From: Cyclobacteriaceae bacterium
GTDB lineage: Bacteria > Bacteroidota > Bacteroidia > Cytophagales > Cyclobacteriaceae
DNA length: 41,834 bases
Direction of reading: 5' to 3'
Assembly (NCBI GenBank): GCA_016786585.1
Contig: JAEUUI010000005.1
Span: 1 to 41,834 of the forward strand
The first letter of the stretch is position 1. The number at the start of each line of letters is the position of its first letter. Under the pieces are notes generated by a model, which saw only the letters and a program-made list of their open reading frames with translations, ran no database searches and had not been told where the DNA came from. Made by a program: the position numbers and the translations under genes. This document shows positions 16,219-25,321 of the stretch, piece by piece.

Positions 16219-17064
16219 ATGAAAACAAGAACCGTTTCTCATTTATTATATGCTGAAGTTGTAAGTATGGGCGGCATGCCAATCCGGCAACCATTTCCCA
16301 CAAACAATGTTCAGCGAATTGATCCATTTTTATTACTGCATCATCATAAAACCGCTGCAGGCGAACCATTTGAAGGCGTAGGCGCACATCCGCACCGTGG
16401 CTTTTCGCCCGTGTCGTTTATTTTTGAAGGCTCACTTCGCCACCAGGACAGTCGTGGTAACGACAGCATTATTTCTGCCGGAGGCATTCAATGGATGAAT
16501 GCAGGCATGGGAATTATCCATAGCGAACGGCCGGTTAACGTGGATGCTGATCTTGAGCTAATTCAGCTTTGGATCAACACACCCGCTGCATACAAAATGG
16601 ATCAGCCGGTGTACATCCCGGTAACGGCAGAAGAAGCCGGCAAATTTATCAGCGATGATAACCTGGTGAAGGCAAGCGTATTCTCAGGAGAAGTGTTGGG
16701 GATAAAAGGAAAAGTTAACGCGCTTAGCCCGGTCAATGCGGCTACTTTTGAAATTGCCAAAGGTGGTACTGTATCGATTCCGATTCCTGCTGATCATAAT
16801 GCATTCATTTATTTACTTGACGGATCTATTATGCTTGACGGCTATGGATTGGTGGAGGGCAAGAATGCGGTTGTATTTGAACGTAACGGAGATGGCATTA
16901 CGATCACCGGAAAAGAAAACACACGAATCCTTTTTATAACTGGCAAACCGTTGGAAGAAAAGGTGGTATCGTATGGCCCGTTTGTAATGAATACCCAAAC
17001 GCAAATTATGGAAGCGATGCGCGATTATCAGATGGGTAAAATGGGTGTGTTAATTGAATCCTGA
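16219..17064 (+). CDS. Pirin family protein, second copy
   Basis: A 281-residue pirin of the longer subtype, with H57 and H59 (AHPHRGF) and H101 and E103 (IIHSERP), nearly the same numbering as human pirin (H56, H58, H101, E103). The C-terminal cupin (GYGLVEGKNAVVFERNGDG) ends in a helix with MEAMRDYQMGKMG, typical of this subtype. The two pirins differ markedly in length and sequence, so they are separate subfamilies and not a recent duplication. The ATG at 16219 lies after the inverted repeat; an upstream in-frame ATG at 16171 would include part of it. Confidence 0.92.
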   Translation: MKTRTVSHLLYAEVVSMGGMPIRQPFPTNNVQRIDPFLLLHHHKTAAGEPFEGVGAHPHRGFSPVSFIFEGSLRHQDSRGNDSIISAGGIQWMNAGMGIIHSERPVNVDADLELIQLWINTPAAYKMDQPVYIPVTAEEAGKFISDDNLVKASVFSGEVLGIKGKVNALSPVNAATFEIAKGGTVSIPIPADHNAFIYLLDGSIMLDGYGLVEGKNAVVFERNGDGITITGKENTRILFITGKPLEEKVVSYGPFVMNTQTQIMEAMRDYQMGKMGVLIES

Positions 17065-17075
17065 ACAAAAGCTAT

Positions 17076-17462
17076 ATGGTTACAGCAGTCATCGGAACGG
17101 ACCGGTATCGCACCGAGATCACCACAGAAAGCAAAGCATTTGCGGCCGATGAGCCGGGAGAATTGGGAGGAGCCGATACGGCTCCTTCACCACCGGAATA
17201 CCTGATGAGCGCGTTAGCATCGTGCACGGCCATTACGTTGCGCATGTATGCCGATCGCAAAAAACTTGACGTACCCAAAATCACGGTGCGCGTTACGTAT
17301 ACGAAGGAGGAGTTCAAAAGCCTGTTCACGGTTGAAGTTTCCTATGATGGAAAAATGGAAGTGAGCCAGGAAAAGCGCTTTCTCGATATCGCCAAGATGT
17401 GCCCTGTTCATAAAATATTGAACAGCCCTATCCAGATCGAAACCAAATTAGCCATCTATTGA
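17076..17462 (+). CDS. OsmC family peroxiredoxin-like protein
   Basis: A 128-residue OsmC/Ohr-fold protein, expected to reduce organic hydroperoxides in the cytoplasm. Both active-site cysteines are present: C50 in the helix start ALASCTAITLRMYAD and C109 in AKMCPVHKIL. The N-terminal part contains DEPGELGGADTAPSPPEYL, typical of the family. It follows the second pirin by 11 bases and fits an oxidant- or electrophile-response operon. Confidence 0.92.
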   Translation: MVTAVIGTDRYRTEITTESKAFAADEPGELGGADTAPSPPEYLMSALASCTAITLRMYADRKKLDVPKITVRVTYTKEEFKSLFTVEVSYDGKMEVSQEKRFLDIAKMCPVHKILNSPIQIETKLAIY

Positions 17463-17475
17463 TTAACTTTCCTTT

Positions 17476-17688
17476 GTGAAGGACATTACGAAAACATATA
17501 CCAACGGAGAAATTACCATTGTTTGGCAACCAGCTCGCTGCATTCATTCGGGCATTTGCTTCAGGGGATTAGGCGAAGTTTTTGATCCGCGCAGACAACC
17601 CTGGATAACGCCTGAAAAAGCCACTTCCGATAAAATTGTCGAGCAGATCAATAAGTGCCCATCAGGCGCCCTAAGCCTTAAAAAGTAA
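17476..17688 (+). CDS. (4Fe-4S) mono-cluster protein, YjdI-like
   Basis: A 70-residue protein of the Fer4_19/YjdI family of small iron-sulfur proteins. Ligand cysteines are C22 and C28 (ARCIHSGICFRGL) and C61 (NKCPSGAL); the family pattern around PWITPEKAT is also kept. Only three cysteines are present, so a cluster would need another ligand or partner. The start is GTG at 17476, since no ATG precedes the conserved region in frame. It follows osmC by 13 bases and is the last gene of the pirin operon. Confidence 0.87.
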   Translation: MKDITKTYTNGEITIVWQPARCIHSGICFRGLGEVFDPRRQPWITPEKATSDKIVEQINKCPSGALSLKK

Positions 17689-17777
17689 TTTCTGCATCCC
17701 GTGTAGCGGGGTATTTCCAACGCACAAGCGTAAACAGACTGCGTTTAGTCATCTTCTGTTTGTAATATTAATGGACT

Positions 17778-20051
17778 GTGAAAAGAGTTTGGTTGGTTGT
17801 GGGCATGTTGTTTCTATCCCTTATGGGGTACGCACAAACCATTTCCATTCGCGGTATCATAAAAGATCGGGCCGGTGAACAGCTTCCCTTCGCGTCAGTT
17901 TCGTTGCACCCCGACTCCATCCGTGTTCTGACCGACTCCAATGGGAAATTTTCAATTGAATCCATCACAGGTCCTAAAGAATTAAAGATTTCTTACACCG
18001 GATATAAGCCAGTCGTTCTGTTTTTTACGGCTACCCGCGATACGGTTCTTCGGATCATACCGGAACATGAAATTGCGGAGTTGAAAGAGGCTGTTATCAG
18101 CGATCGAAGATATTCTCAATCGGATTGGATTGAAACGTCACGAACCGGAACAACAACCCTCACCCCGGAGGAGGTGAATTCAATTCCCGTTTTAGGGGGC
18201 GAAGCAGATGTGCTTAAGGTGTTACAACTTTTGCCGGGCACGGTAAGAGGCGTGGAGGGAAGCTCTGATTTGTTCGTTCGCGGAGGCGCTGCCGATCAAA
18301 ACCTGGTGTTACTTGATGATGCACCGATTTATAACACCAGTCATTTATTTGGATTTCTATCAGTGTTCAATCCTGATATTCTTCAAAAAGTTGAATCGGT
18401 GAATGGCGGTTTCCCGGCCAACTACGGTGGCCGATTGTCATCGGTGCTGAATGTTGAAACTAAATCAGACGTTGCTGACAAAACACATGCTTCCGGAAAC
18501 ATTGGTTTGATTGCCTCGCGGTTATTTGTCGAGCAACCCATCGTGAAGAACAAGGCCTCCATCTGGATTACCGGCAGACGAACCTACATCGACAAACTTA
18601 TGCAGGCGATAGGCGAAGATGTTCCTTATTTCTTCTATGATTTGAACGGAAAGATCATCCTTACACCGTCCTCGCGCGACAACATCCAGGTGAGTTACTA
18701 TGGCGGAAAAGATGTTCTTTCAATTTTCCGCGACCGCAACAATGACGGAGAAGGGTTTTTAACATCCTACAAATCCGGCAATAACAGCCAGAGTGTACGC
18801 TGGCAACGTAACTGGACTTCCGGCTGGAACAGCAATTTTTCATTATTGCGAACAGCCTACAGTTATAATATTCTCAACGCCTTTCAGGACAATCGTTCTG
18901 TCGCATCATCCGATATCGAAGATCTGGGTGTGAAAATGCTGTTAAGCAAAAAGATTTCCAGTCGTACGTTTGTGATGATTGGTGCTGACTGGACCCGTCA
19001 CGAGGTAAGTCCCAGTATTTTTAATGTACAGGGTACGTTTGCTGAGTTTTTCGAAAGCTCTTCGGCTTCCGGTCGCGTTGCTCACGAAGTTGCCGCCCAT
19101 GCCCAGGTGGAATGGAACCTTACGAAGCATTTACTTGTGAATACGGGATTGCGAACATCCATGGCGTTTACAAAAAGCAGAAATTATTTTATACCCGAGC
19201 CAAGAATTTCTGCACGCTACAAACTGGCCAGAAATGAAAGTGTTAAAATAAGTTACTCGCGCATGGCGCAATACATGCACCGGATTTCCAACTCAGCAAT
19301 TTCATCTCCGACTGATATCTGGTATCCGGTAACGGATAGCATTCGCCCGCAAACATCGCATCAGGTTTCAATTGCATGGCAAAAACTTTTTTCGCGGAAG
19401 ATTTACGTAAGTGTTGAAGGCTATTACAAATACATGAACGACATCATCGGTTTCGAAGAAGGTACAAACCTGTTTTTTACAACCGACTTTCAGTCGAAAC
19501 TTATTCAGGGTAAGGGCTCTGCCTACGGGCTGGAATTTTTAGTTAAAAAAGAAGCCGGCAAGGTAACGGGCTGGATCAGTTACACGCTCTCGTGGGCCTG
19601 GCGGCAGTTCGATGAACTGAACGATGGCTACCGGTTTCCCTCCCGGTACGATCGAAGGCATAACGGAGCTATTGTTGTTCAGTACGCATTTCACAAAAAC
19701 TGGTCGCTGTCGGGAGTGTGGGAGTTCATTTCGGGATCACGGTTTACACCTGTTGTCGGACAATATGCTATTACCTCTCCAACCGGAGTTGGGGTAGATT
19801 TGCTTCCCGTGTATGCGCCACTGAATTCCGTAAGGCTTGCCGACACACACCGGTTAGACCTTGGAATAAAATACCGGAGCAATCCTGAAAGAAAAATTCA
19901 GTCAGAATGGTTTATCGGAGTATATAACGCTTACAACCGTGCAAGCCCGATTGGCATAACAGTAGAACAAAGCGCTAACGGTTCATTAAAATATTCTCAA
20001 CCTGGTTTATTTGGAACGATCCCATTCATTAGTTACGGATTTAAATTCTAG
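17778..20051 (+). CDS. TonB-dependent outer-membrane receptor with carboxypeptidase-like N-terminal domain
   Basis: A 757-residue TonB-dependent receptor. A signal peptide (about 1-19, MGYAQ) precedes a CarboxypepD_reg-like beta-sandwich (about 20-105), then a plug domain (about 115-230) containing VLKVLQLLPGTVRGVEGSSD, LFVRGGAADQNLVLLDDAPI and YGGRLSSVLNV, and a beta-barrel to the C-terminus ending in Phe (FISYGFKF), the usual last residue of outer-membrane barrels. It imports an unknown ligand with TonB energy. The start is GTG at 17778; the nearby ATG at 17771 is in another frame. The DUF4249 lipoprotein two bases downstream is the usual partner of this receptor type. Confidence 0.92.
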   Translation: MKRVWLVVGMLFLSLMGYAQTISIRGIIKDRAGEQLPFASVSLHPDSIRVLTDSNGKFSIESITGPKELKISYTGYKPVVLFFTATRDTVLRIIPEHEIAELKEAVISDRRYSQSDWIETSRTGTTTLTPEEVNSIPVLGGEADVLKVLQLLPGTVRGVEGSSDLFVRGGAADQNLVLLDDAPIYNTSHLFGFLSVFNPDILQKVESVNGGFPANYGGRLSSVLNVETKSDVADKTHASGNIGLIASRLFVEQPIVKNKASIWITGRRTYIDKLMQAIGEDVPYFFYDLNGKIILTPSSRDNIQVSYYGGKDVLSIFRDRNNDGEGFLTSYKSGNNSQSVRWQRNWTSGWNSNFSLLRTAYSYNILNAFQDNRSVASSDIEDLGVKMLLSKKISSRTFVMIGADWTRHEVSPSIFNVQGTFAEFFESSSASGRVAHEVAAHAQVEWNLTKHLLVNTGLRTSMAFTKSRNYFIPEPRISARYKLARNESVKISYSRMAQYMHRISNSAISSPTDIWYPVTDSIRPQTSHQVSIAWQKLFSRKIYVSVEGYYKYMNDIIGFEEGTNLFFTTDFQSKLIQGKGSAYGLEFLVKKEAGKVTGWISYTLSWAWRQFDELNDGYRFPSRYDRRHNGAIVVQYAFHKNWSLSGVWEFISGSRFTPVVGQYAITSPTGVGVDLLPVYAPLNSVRLADTHRLDLGIKYRSNPERKIQSEWFIGVYNAYNRASPIGITVEQSANGSLKYSQPGLFGTIPFISYGFKF

Positions 20052-20053
20052 CA

Positions 20054-20899
20054 ATGCGAGTTAGTAGTGCGATATGTGTTTGTTTGTGTGTGGGGTTGGC
20101 GTTCGCGTGCGTGCCTGAACCGTTGGCGGTGGATGATATTCCACAACTTAAACCAAAGATTGTTGTTTCAACGCAGGTAAGCTCAAATCAATCCGTTGCA
20201 ATTCTATTAACCAAGAGTGTGGGTGCACTGGATGCGAATGAGGATACCGATCCTGAGGAATTGATTCGTCAGATTGCCATTGATGATGCAAGGGTATCCA
20301 TGCAGCACGCGGGTACGAGGTATGATTTTTTTGCGCTGGGTAATGGTGTCTATTCAAGCGGACAAGTTCCGTTAGTGCCGGGCGATGAATACACATTGAC
20401 GGTCGAGAGTTTGTCGATGGGCTTGGTTACATCCACAACAATGGTAAATGAAATTGTTCCATTCGATTTTGTGCAGGCTAATATTTTTGACAGCGGCTAC
20501 GATACCCTGGCGGAAGTCAGTTATGGTTTTAAAGATCCCCCAGGAAAGAACTTTTATATGTTTAATGTTCAGCGCCTCACAGGTGAATTTGATTCAGAAG
20601 ATATTTTGAATCCGGAAATTTTTATCGACTTAATTGACGATAGTGAAATTGTTAATGGCCTTTATCAGAACCGTAAGCGGGTAGAAGCAAGACGCGATTT
20701 TGAACCCGGCGATACTGTGGCTATTGTGCTTTCAAACATCAGCGAAGAATATTTTAAGTTTATGAAGGTACGGGCAGATGCGCGGTTCAATTTTGCCGAA
20801 TTTTTAGGCGAGCCAGCCAATTATCCAACAAATATCAATGGCGGTTTGGGGTTCTTTAATCTTCACATCCCCGATGTTCGTATTTTGCGGCTCGAATAG
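20054..20899 (+). CDS. DUF4249 domain lipoprotein
   Basis: A 281-residue lipoprotein with the lipobox LAFAC (Cys at 19), matching the DUF4249 family, which in Bacteroidota is almost always encoded next to a TonB-dependent receptor and is thought to be a surface accessory of it. Family-like features include the segment PKIVVSTQVSSNQSVAILLT after the lipobox and LVPGDEYTLTVES in the centre. It starts two bases after the receptor stop, so the two are co-expressed. The substrate is unknown. Confidence 0.85.
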   Translation: MRVSSAICVCLCVGLAFACVPEPLAVDDIPQLKPKIVVSTQVSSNQSVAILLTKSVGALDANEDTDPEELIRQIAIDDARVSMQHAGTRYDFFALGNGVYSSGQVPLVPGDEYTLTVESLSMGLVTSTTMVNEIVPFDFVQANIFDSGYDTLAEVSYGFKDPPGKNFYMFNVQRLTGEFDSEDILNPEIFIDLIDDSEIVNGLYQNRKRVEARRDFEPGDTVAIVLSNISEEYFKFMKVRADARFNFAEFLGEPANYPTNINGGLGFFNLHIPDVRILRLE

Positions 20900-20956
20900 A
20901 CTTTTAAACCAATTTGGTCGTTTTTGTGTCTAAGCTCTTGGATTGTGATTATTAGT

Positions 20957-21595
20957 ATGAAAAAATTAACGGGAATACTCATCATAGCAGGCCTGATTGG
21001 ATGCGCGCGTGAGCCGGAAGTAGCTGACCTTGTGAAATATATGGTAGTACAAACCGCCTACAATCAGGAAGAAGTTAACGAAGACGAAAATATTTTTACC
21101 GACTATTCAACCTTTGTGCTTCGCGAGGATACGCTTGGGTTTGTCTCGACCTATGCCGGATCGGACACTATTTTGGTAGATGAGCCTGGTACCCGAATCA
21201 ATTTTGTTAACAGCACGATCGAACGTGTAGCGGAACAAGTTACAGACCGCGGCTTTACACGGGTTGAAGCCGAAGAAAATCCTGACTTTGTTGTAAAAAT
21301 TGTTGTACTGGAAAATTTCAGCTTCTTCCAGACGGTTTCTTATCCAAGTTATTATTCCGGATACTACGGATATTATGGTTATTACGGACCCATTGTCAGT
21401 ACCTACTCTTCGAACTTCGTAACCATGGTGATTGAAGTAGATGATATCAAACACTACGCGGAAAACGGCAACAAGTATAAAGTAATCTGGACGGCCAATA
21501 TTGGAGATCTGCTGACAACGGATGACCGGCAGAATAAAATACTCGTTGCGGTCGATAAAGCTTTTGAACAATCACCGTATTTCTCTAAAAATTAA
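20957..21595 (+). CDS. DUF4136 domain lipoprotein
   Basis: A 212-residue lipoprotein (LIGC, Cys at 16) of the DUF4136 type, extracytoplasmic and of unknown function. The family pattern is a 'tfdl'-like YSTFVLRED region near residue 48, then an ERVAEQVTDRGFTRVEAEEN segment and DFVVKIVV. A Tyr/Gly-rich loop YYSGYYGYYGYYGP near residue 135 is low-complexity. I used the ATG at 20957, which begins the signal sequence; the frame is open 33 bases further up. It is 57 bases after the DUF4249 gene and may be a second transcription unit with the beta-barrel gene that follows. Confidence 0.82.
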   Translation: MKKLTGILIIAGLIGCAREPEVADLVKYMVVQTAYNQEEVNEDENIFTDYSTFVLREDTLGFVSTYAGSDTILVDEPGTRINFVNSTIERVAEQVTDRGFTRVEAEENPDFVVKIVVLENFSFFQTVSYPSYYSGYYGYYGYYGPIVSTYSSNFVTMVIEVDDIKHYAENGNKYKVIWTANIGDLLTTDDRQNKILVAVDKAFEQSPYFSKN

Positions 21596-21600
21596 GGGTC

Positions 21601-22209
21601 ATGATCAGAGTTTACGTTATAATTTTTTTGGTGGGATGTTCACTGGTCGTGAAAGCACAGGAATACAACACTGCGTTCCATTTGGGATGGAATACGATGG
21701 TTCCCTTTTCTGATAAAGATTTTACCGGCAGCACCAGTTCAGCCGGCCTGCGCCTGGGATACACGAAGTTTGTGACCGAAAAATTCGGATTCGGATTTGA
21801 GGCTGGATACTCAACACTGGATGACTATGTTCCGCCAACAACGTACGAATATCCCGGGGGAGCCATCACAACGGACATCTACAATTACCTTTATTATTTT
21901 ACCGTGATGGCGAACGGACAATACTACTTCACCCAAGGCGGACGGTTTATCCCGTATGCGTCTCTCGGCATGGGCGTTGCGTTCAGCGAATACAAGATTT
22001 TTTACAATGTGTACCAGGAAAGCGATAACAATACAGGTTTCGTAATCCGGCCTGAAATCGGCACGTTATTTCGCGTTAAAGAATACTCCAGCTTCGGCCT
22101 GAAGGCAGCACTCGGATTTGATTACGCAACGAACAAGAGCGATTACTTTGAAACAAAAAATCTCGCTGCGCTTAATTTCCAGATCGGAATCGTTTTTCTA
22201 AACCGTTAA
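21601..22209 (+). CDS. Small outer-membrane beta-barrel protein
   Basis: A 202-residue protein with a signal peptide (about 1-19, VVKAQ) and an alternating pattern of amphipathic strands with aromatic girdles (LRLGYTKFVTEKFGFGFEAG, then FIPYASLGMGVAFSEY and LGFDYATNKS), typical of eight-stranded OmpA/opacity-like barrels. The function cannot be told from sequence. It starts five bases after the DUF4136 gene. Its stop codon shares TTAA (22206-22209) with the convergent response regulator. Confidence 0.82.
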   Translation: MIRVYVIIFLVGCSLVVKAQEYNTAFHLGWNTMVPFSDKDFTGSTSSAGLRLGYTKFVTEKFGFGFEAGYSTLDDYVPPTTYEYPGGAITTDIYNYLYYFTVMANGQYYFTQGGRFIPYASLGMGVAFSEYKIFYNVYQESDNNTGFVIRPEIGTLFRVKEYSSFGLKAALGFDYATNKSDYFETKNLAALNFQIGIVFLNR

Positions 22210-22892
22210 CCGGTTACGAAATGATAGCCGATACCTTTAATCGTGATAATCTCGATGGAAGGGTCGTCTTTCAAATAATCACGAAGCTTGGTGATGTAAA
22301 CATCCAGGTTGCGTGAATTAAAAAATGAATCATCACCCCAGAGTTTCATGAGGATGTCTTTGCGCTGTACTGTCGCATTTCTGTTCTCCGTTAACATCTG
22401 AAGCAAACTTGCTTCGCGGTGCGAGAGTTTTTTCACACTGTCGCCATTTTTCAGCTCATACCGTAACGGACTGAATTCAAACTTACCAAGTGTTATATTT
22501 TCCGGAAGCGCTTTTCCTGACTTCTGCGAGAGGTTCAGCAAATTGGTAACCCGAACGATCAGTTCCTCCATGCTAAAAGGCTTGCGCAGGTAGTCGTTGC
22601 CGCCCACTTCAAATCCTTTCAATACATCTTCCGTCTGATTTTTTGCAGTAACAAAGATAATCGGAACGTCAGGGTTTACCTGTTTGATTTCCTTCGCGAT
22701 TGCGTACCCGTCTTTCGAAGGAAGCATCACATCCAGCACGCAGATATCGGGCCGGTCTCGTTCGAACACACTCAGTGCCTGCTGGCCATCGGTAACCATT
22801 GCTACTTCAAAATCGCGGCTCTCCAGGCTTTCTTTTACAATTCGGCCCAGAAACGGTTCGTCTTCAACGTACAGGATTTTTATTTTGCTCAT
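22206..22892 (-). CDS. OmpR-family response regulator
   Basis: A 228-residue two-component response regulator. The receiver domain (1-118) has acidic residues D11/E12 (VEDE), phospho-acceptor D54 (VLDVMLPSKDG), the conserved FVTAK segment and KP (LRKPFS). The C-terminal winged-helix domain (about 132-228) contains LSHREASLLQMLTEN, NSRNLDVYITKLRDYL and IKGIGYHF, typical of OmpR/PhoB DNA binding. Its ATG overlaps the kinase stop, so the two are partners. The divergent GLPGLI/receptor genes are the obvious candidate targets. Confidence 0.94.
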   Translation of the reverse strand: MSKIKILYVEDEPFLGRIVKESLESRDFEVAMVTDGQQALSVFERDRPDICVLDVMLPSKDGYAIAKEIKQVNPDVPIIFVTAKNQTEDVLKGFEVGGNDYLRKPFSMEELIVRVTNLLNLSQKSGKALPENITLGKFEFSPLRYELKNGDSVKKLSHREASLLQMLTENRNATVQRKDILMKLWGDDSFFNSRNLDVYITKLRDYLKDDPSIEIITIKGIGYHFVTG

Positions 22893-24385
22893 GCGTGACG
22901 CTTCGGCCAGTGTATAATAAAGGTACTGCCTTTTCCTGATTCGCTGATAACATCTATTGATCCCTGGTGAGCTTTCACAACTCCCGCTACATAGCTCAGC
23001 CCTAATCCATAACCTTTTATGTTGTGAATGTCGCCTGTGGGCACACGAAAGAACTTTTCGAAAATCTTTTTCTTGTACTCACCAGGGATCCCCAACCCTG
23101 CGTCTTTTACAACGAGTAAAACTTCATTCGTGGTTTCCTTCAGGGTAATATCAATTTCGGGTTGAGCCGGACTGTATTTCAGGGCATTGTCGAGCAAATT
23201 GTAAATCACGTTCGTGATGTGTGCATGCTCACCTTCAACGGTAAAATTTTCCCCTTCCGGGATGAAGGAAACTTTTGCCTGACGCTTTTCAAATATCAGA
23301 CGCATGGAATCAAGGATTTGCGCAGCAGTTTTTTTCAGATCAACAGTCTCCTTCTGAATCGTGATGCCTTTGTTTTCAAATACCGATGCCTTTAGAATTT
23401 TATCGGTCATTAGCGTAAGGCGATTAAGCTCATTACGCGCAATGTCGAGGTATTCGTTCGTAAGCTTCGGATCGTTAAGTGCGTGAAAATTTTTGAGCGC
23501 CTCCAGCGCTACGCTTACGGTAGCAACAGGAGTTTTCAGCTCGTGTGTAACATTGCTGATGAAATCGTTTTTAAGCTCCATCAAACGTTGTTGTGCGCGC
23601 ACATTCCGGTAAAGAATAATGAAAGCAATAACGGTTAAGACGGTGAGGAAAAAAGAAAACAGAATTTGAGGTGCAATCTGCCTCAGGATAACACGTTGGA
23701 TTGGAAAGATAGACGCGTTGTATCTGCTAACCGGATTAAAACGTAGTCCTTCCAGGTGAATGGTATCGCTGTAGATGCGCGGTGAGTTGTCGCTGGGCTC
23801 ATTGTTGTCACGTCCTCTGAACATGTGGAACCGCTCAGGTGATGTAATCTGATGCTGGACCGTAAACTTGACCGGTATGTTAGCCCGTTCGAGTGCCAGG
23901 CTAAAGTTTGCTTTCAGCGAATCAAGACTTACCGTATCGGGAGCAAGGCGTAGTAGAAAGTTCTTCTCACCTGCTTCGATGCTTTGGCGAAGTTGTCGCG
24001 TTACCGGCCGGATCGCGTTAATAATGGAGTCGTTGCTAACCGGTTTCCCGGAAACAACAATCTGAACGGTTGCAGGTTTTGTAGTAACAACCATGCTGTC
24101 TTTAAGCGGCTTGCCTTCAATCTTTTGCTTGAAGATGCTGATGGACTGGATATTATTGGGTGAAATGTTTCGGAGGGTGTCGTTTCCGATAGCCCGGAAG
24201 CTGTTTTGATAGAGCGAATCGCGCATCGCGTAAAGCGTATTCCGGAAAACAAAATTCGTATCTCTGCGCAAGCCGAAAAAAGCGCGCTCGTACGAATCGC
24301 GAAGCCAGAATAATTGAAGCACCAGCAGCAAAGCAATGCTGCTGACCATCAATGCAAGGGCAACGATATTCTTTGACTTATTCAT
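22889..24385 (-). CDS. Sensor histidine kinase
   Basis: A 498-residue inner-membrane kinase with transmembrane helices near 6-28 and 238-259 enclosing a periplasmic sensor of about 210 residues without recognisable family. The HisKA box is FISNVTHELKTPVATVSVAL with the phospho-accepting His at about 281. The ATPase domain shows NVIYNLLDNALKYS (N box), KDAGLGIPGEY (G1) and GYGLGLSYVAG (G2). I chose the ATG at 24385; a GTG lies one codon upstream. TATTTTTG at 24390-24397 on the minus strand is a possible -7 box only a few bases before the start, so the message may be nearly leaderless. Confidence 0.93.
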   Translation of the reverse strand: MNKSKNIVALALMVSSIALLLVLQLFWLRDSYERAFFGLRRDTNFVFRNTLYAMRDSLYQNSFRAIGNDTLRNISPNNIQSISIFKQKIEGKPLKDSMVVTTKPATVQIVVSGKPVSNDSIINAIRPVTRQLRQSIEAGEKNFLLRLAPDTVSLDSLKANFSLALERANIPVKFTVQHQITSPERFHMFRGRDNNEPSDNSPRIYSDTIHLEGLRFNPVSRYNASIFPIQRVILRQIAPQILFSFFLTVLTVIAFIILYRNVRAQQRLMELKNDFISNVTHELKTPVATVSVALEALKNFHALNDPKLTNEYLDIARNELNRLTLMTDKILKASVFENKGITIQKETVDLKKTAAQILDSMRLIFEKRQAKVSFIPEGENFTVEGEHAHITNVIYNLLDNALKYSPAQPEIDITLKETTNEVLLVVKDAGLGIPGEYKKKIFEKFFRVPTGDIHNIKGYGLGLSYVAGVVKAHQGSIDVISESGKGSTFIIHWPKRHA

Positions 24386-24484
24386 CACACAAAAATAACG
24401 TGTTCAAAAGGCCTTAGATCATACCGTTAACGTTATTTAACCTTCCTTTCAGAACTATTAACCGCAGCCTGCCATCCCTTGCCG

Positions 24485-24492
24485 TAGATTTG
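24485..24492 (+). promoter_or_regulatory. Candidate -7 box for the GLPGLI/receptor operon
   Basis: TAGATTTG matches TAnnTTTG exactly and ends 13 bases before the ATG at 24506. No good TTTG lies 19 nt upstream, as expected for a promoter needing an activator. The upstream sequence CCGTTAACGTTATTTAACC (24424-24442) holds repeated GTTAA/TTAAC half-sites that could bind the neighbouring response regulator. Confidence 0.4.
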
Positions 24493-24505
24493 TTCAGGAA
24501 TTTTA

Positions 24506-25306
24506 ATGAAACTATCCAAAAACATGAAGAGAGTTATACTGGTACTGGGAATGCTGGTTTGCATTCTGGCAGCGCACGCAGTTTTTGCCCAACAAACGGG
24601 TGTGATCACATACGAGAACCGGGTTAATCTGCACCGCAACATTCCGGCCGACCGGCAGGAAATGAAGGCGATGGTCCCTGAATTCAGAACCACTAAAATG
24701 CAACTCTTCTTTAATGGTGAAGAATCGCTGTACAAGCCTGTTATCGAAGATGAAGAAGAACAATTTGGTGGGGGCGGTGTAAGAATGTCTTTTCGGATGC
24801 CGAAAACAGAAACCTACACCAACAGTTCAAACGATATGATTCTTTCGTTACAGGAAGTGATGGGAAAGAAATATCTTATAACGGATACGGTTAAAATGTC
24901 GCCATGGAAGCTGGGTACCGAAACAAAAGAGATTATGGGCTATGTCTGCCGCATGGCATACTATACACAAACGCAGGAGATCACCGCTATGCGAGTGGAG
25001 AACGGAGTACCTACTCCCGAAAAAAGAACAATCACGCACGAAATTACAGCGTGGTATACGGATCAGATTCGTCCTTCACTAGGACCTGAGCGCTACAACA
25101 CCTTACCGGGCACTGTGCTCGCGCTTGATGTGAACAATGGTGAACGGGTAATCGTTGCACGCAATATTGAATTGCGTGAATTGAAGAAAGATGAACTTAA
25201 GGCGCCTGACGCCAGCACCAAGGTTACGCAGGCTGAGTTCCGCAAAATCCAGGAAGAACAAATGGAGAAAATGCGGTCGAACGGAAGAACGTTTATGCGC
25301 AATTAA
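24506..25306 (+). CDS. GLPGLI family protein
   Basis: A 266-residue exported protein of the GLPGLI family, named after a motif that here reads NTLPGTVLALDVNNG (about 211-225). The signal peptide covers about 1-28 (AHAVFAQ). The central part includes EIMGYVCRMAYY and EITAWYTDQIRPSLGPERY, also family hallmarks. GLPGLI genes in Bacteroidota commonly sit next to large beta-barrel receptors such as the one 15 bases downstream; the function is unknown. A short GGGG run (about 89-93) is notable because the neighbouring receptor is also glycine-rich. The start is the ATG at 24506, preceded by AGGAA; MKRV six codons later is an alternative. Confidence 0.87.
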   Translation: MKLSKNMKRVILVLGMLVCILAAHAVFAQQTGVITYENRVNLHRNIPADRQEMKAMVPEFRTTKMQLFFNGEESLYKPVIEDEEEQFGGGGVRMSFRMPKTETYTNSSNDMILSLQEVMGKKYLITDTVKMSPWKLGTETKEIMGYVCRMAYYTQTQEITAMRVENGVPTPEKRTITHEITAWYTDQIRPSLGPERYNTLPGTVLALDVNNGERVIVARNIELRELKKDELKAPDASTKVTQAEFRKIQEEQMEKMRSNGRTFMRN

Positions 25307-25321
25307 TCACCCCCAGAAAAT

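Noticed and set aside
17710-17725. CCCGTGTAGCGGG hairpin after the YjdI-like gene as an intrinsic terminator
   Set aside because: The stem is only four to five base pairs and no T-tract follows, so I do not list it as a terminator.
17771-17773. ATG as start of the TonB-dependent receptor
   Set aside because: It is not in frame with the signal peptide; GTG at 17778 is.
21352-21392. Tandem TATTACGGA-like repeats in the DUF4136 gene as a regulatory repeat
   Set aside because: They encode a Tyr/Gly loop in frame and are too few and diverged to suggest slippage.
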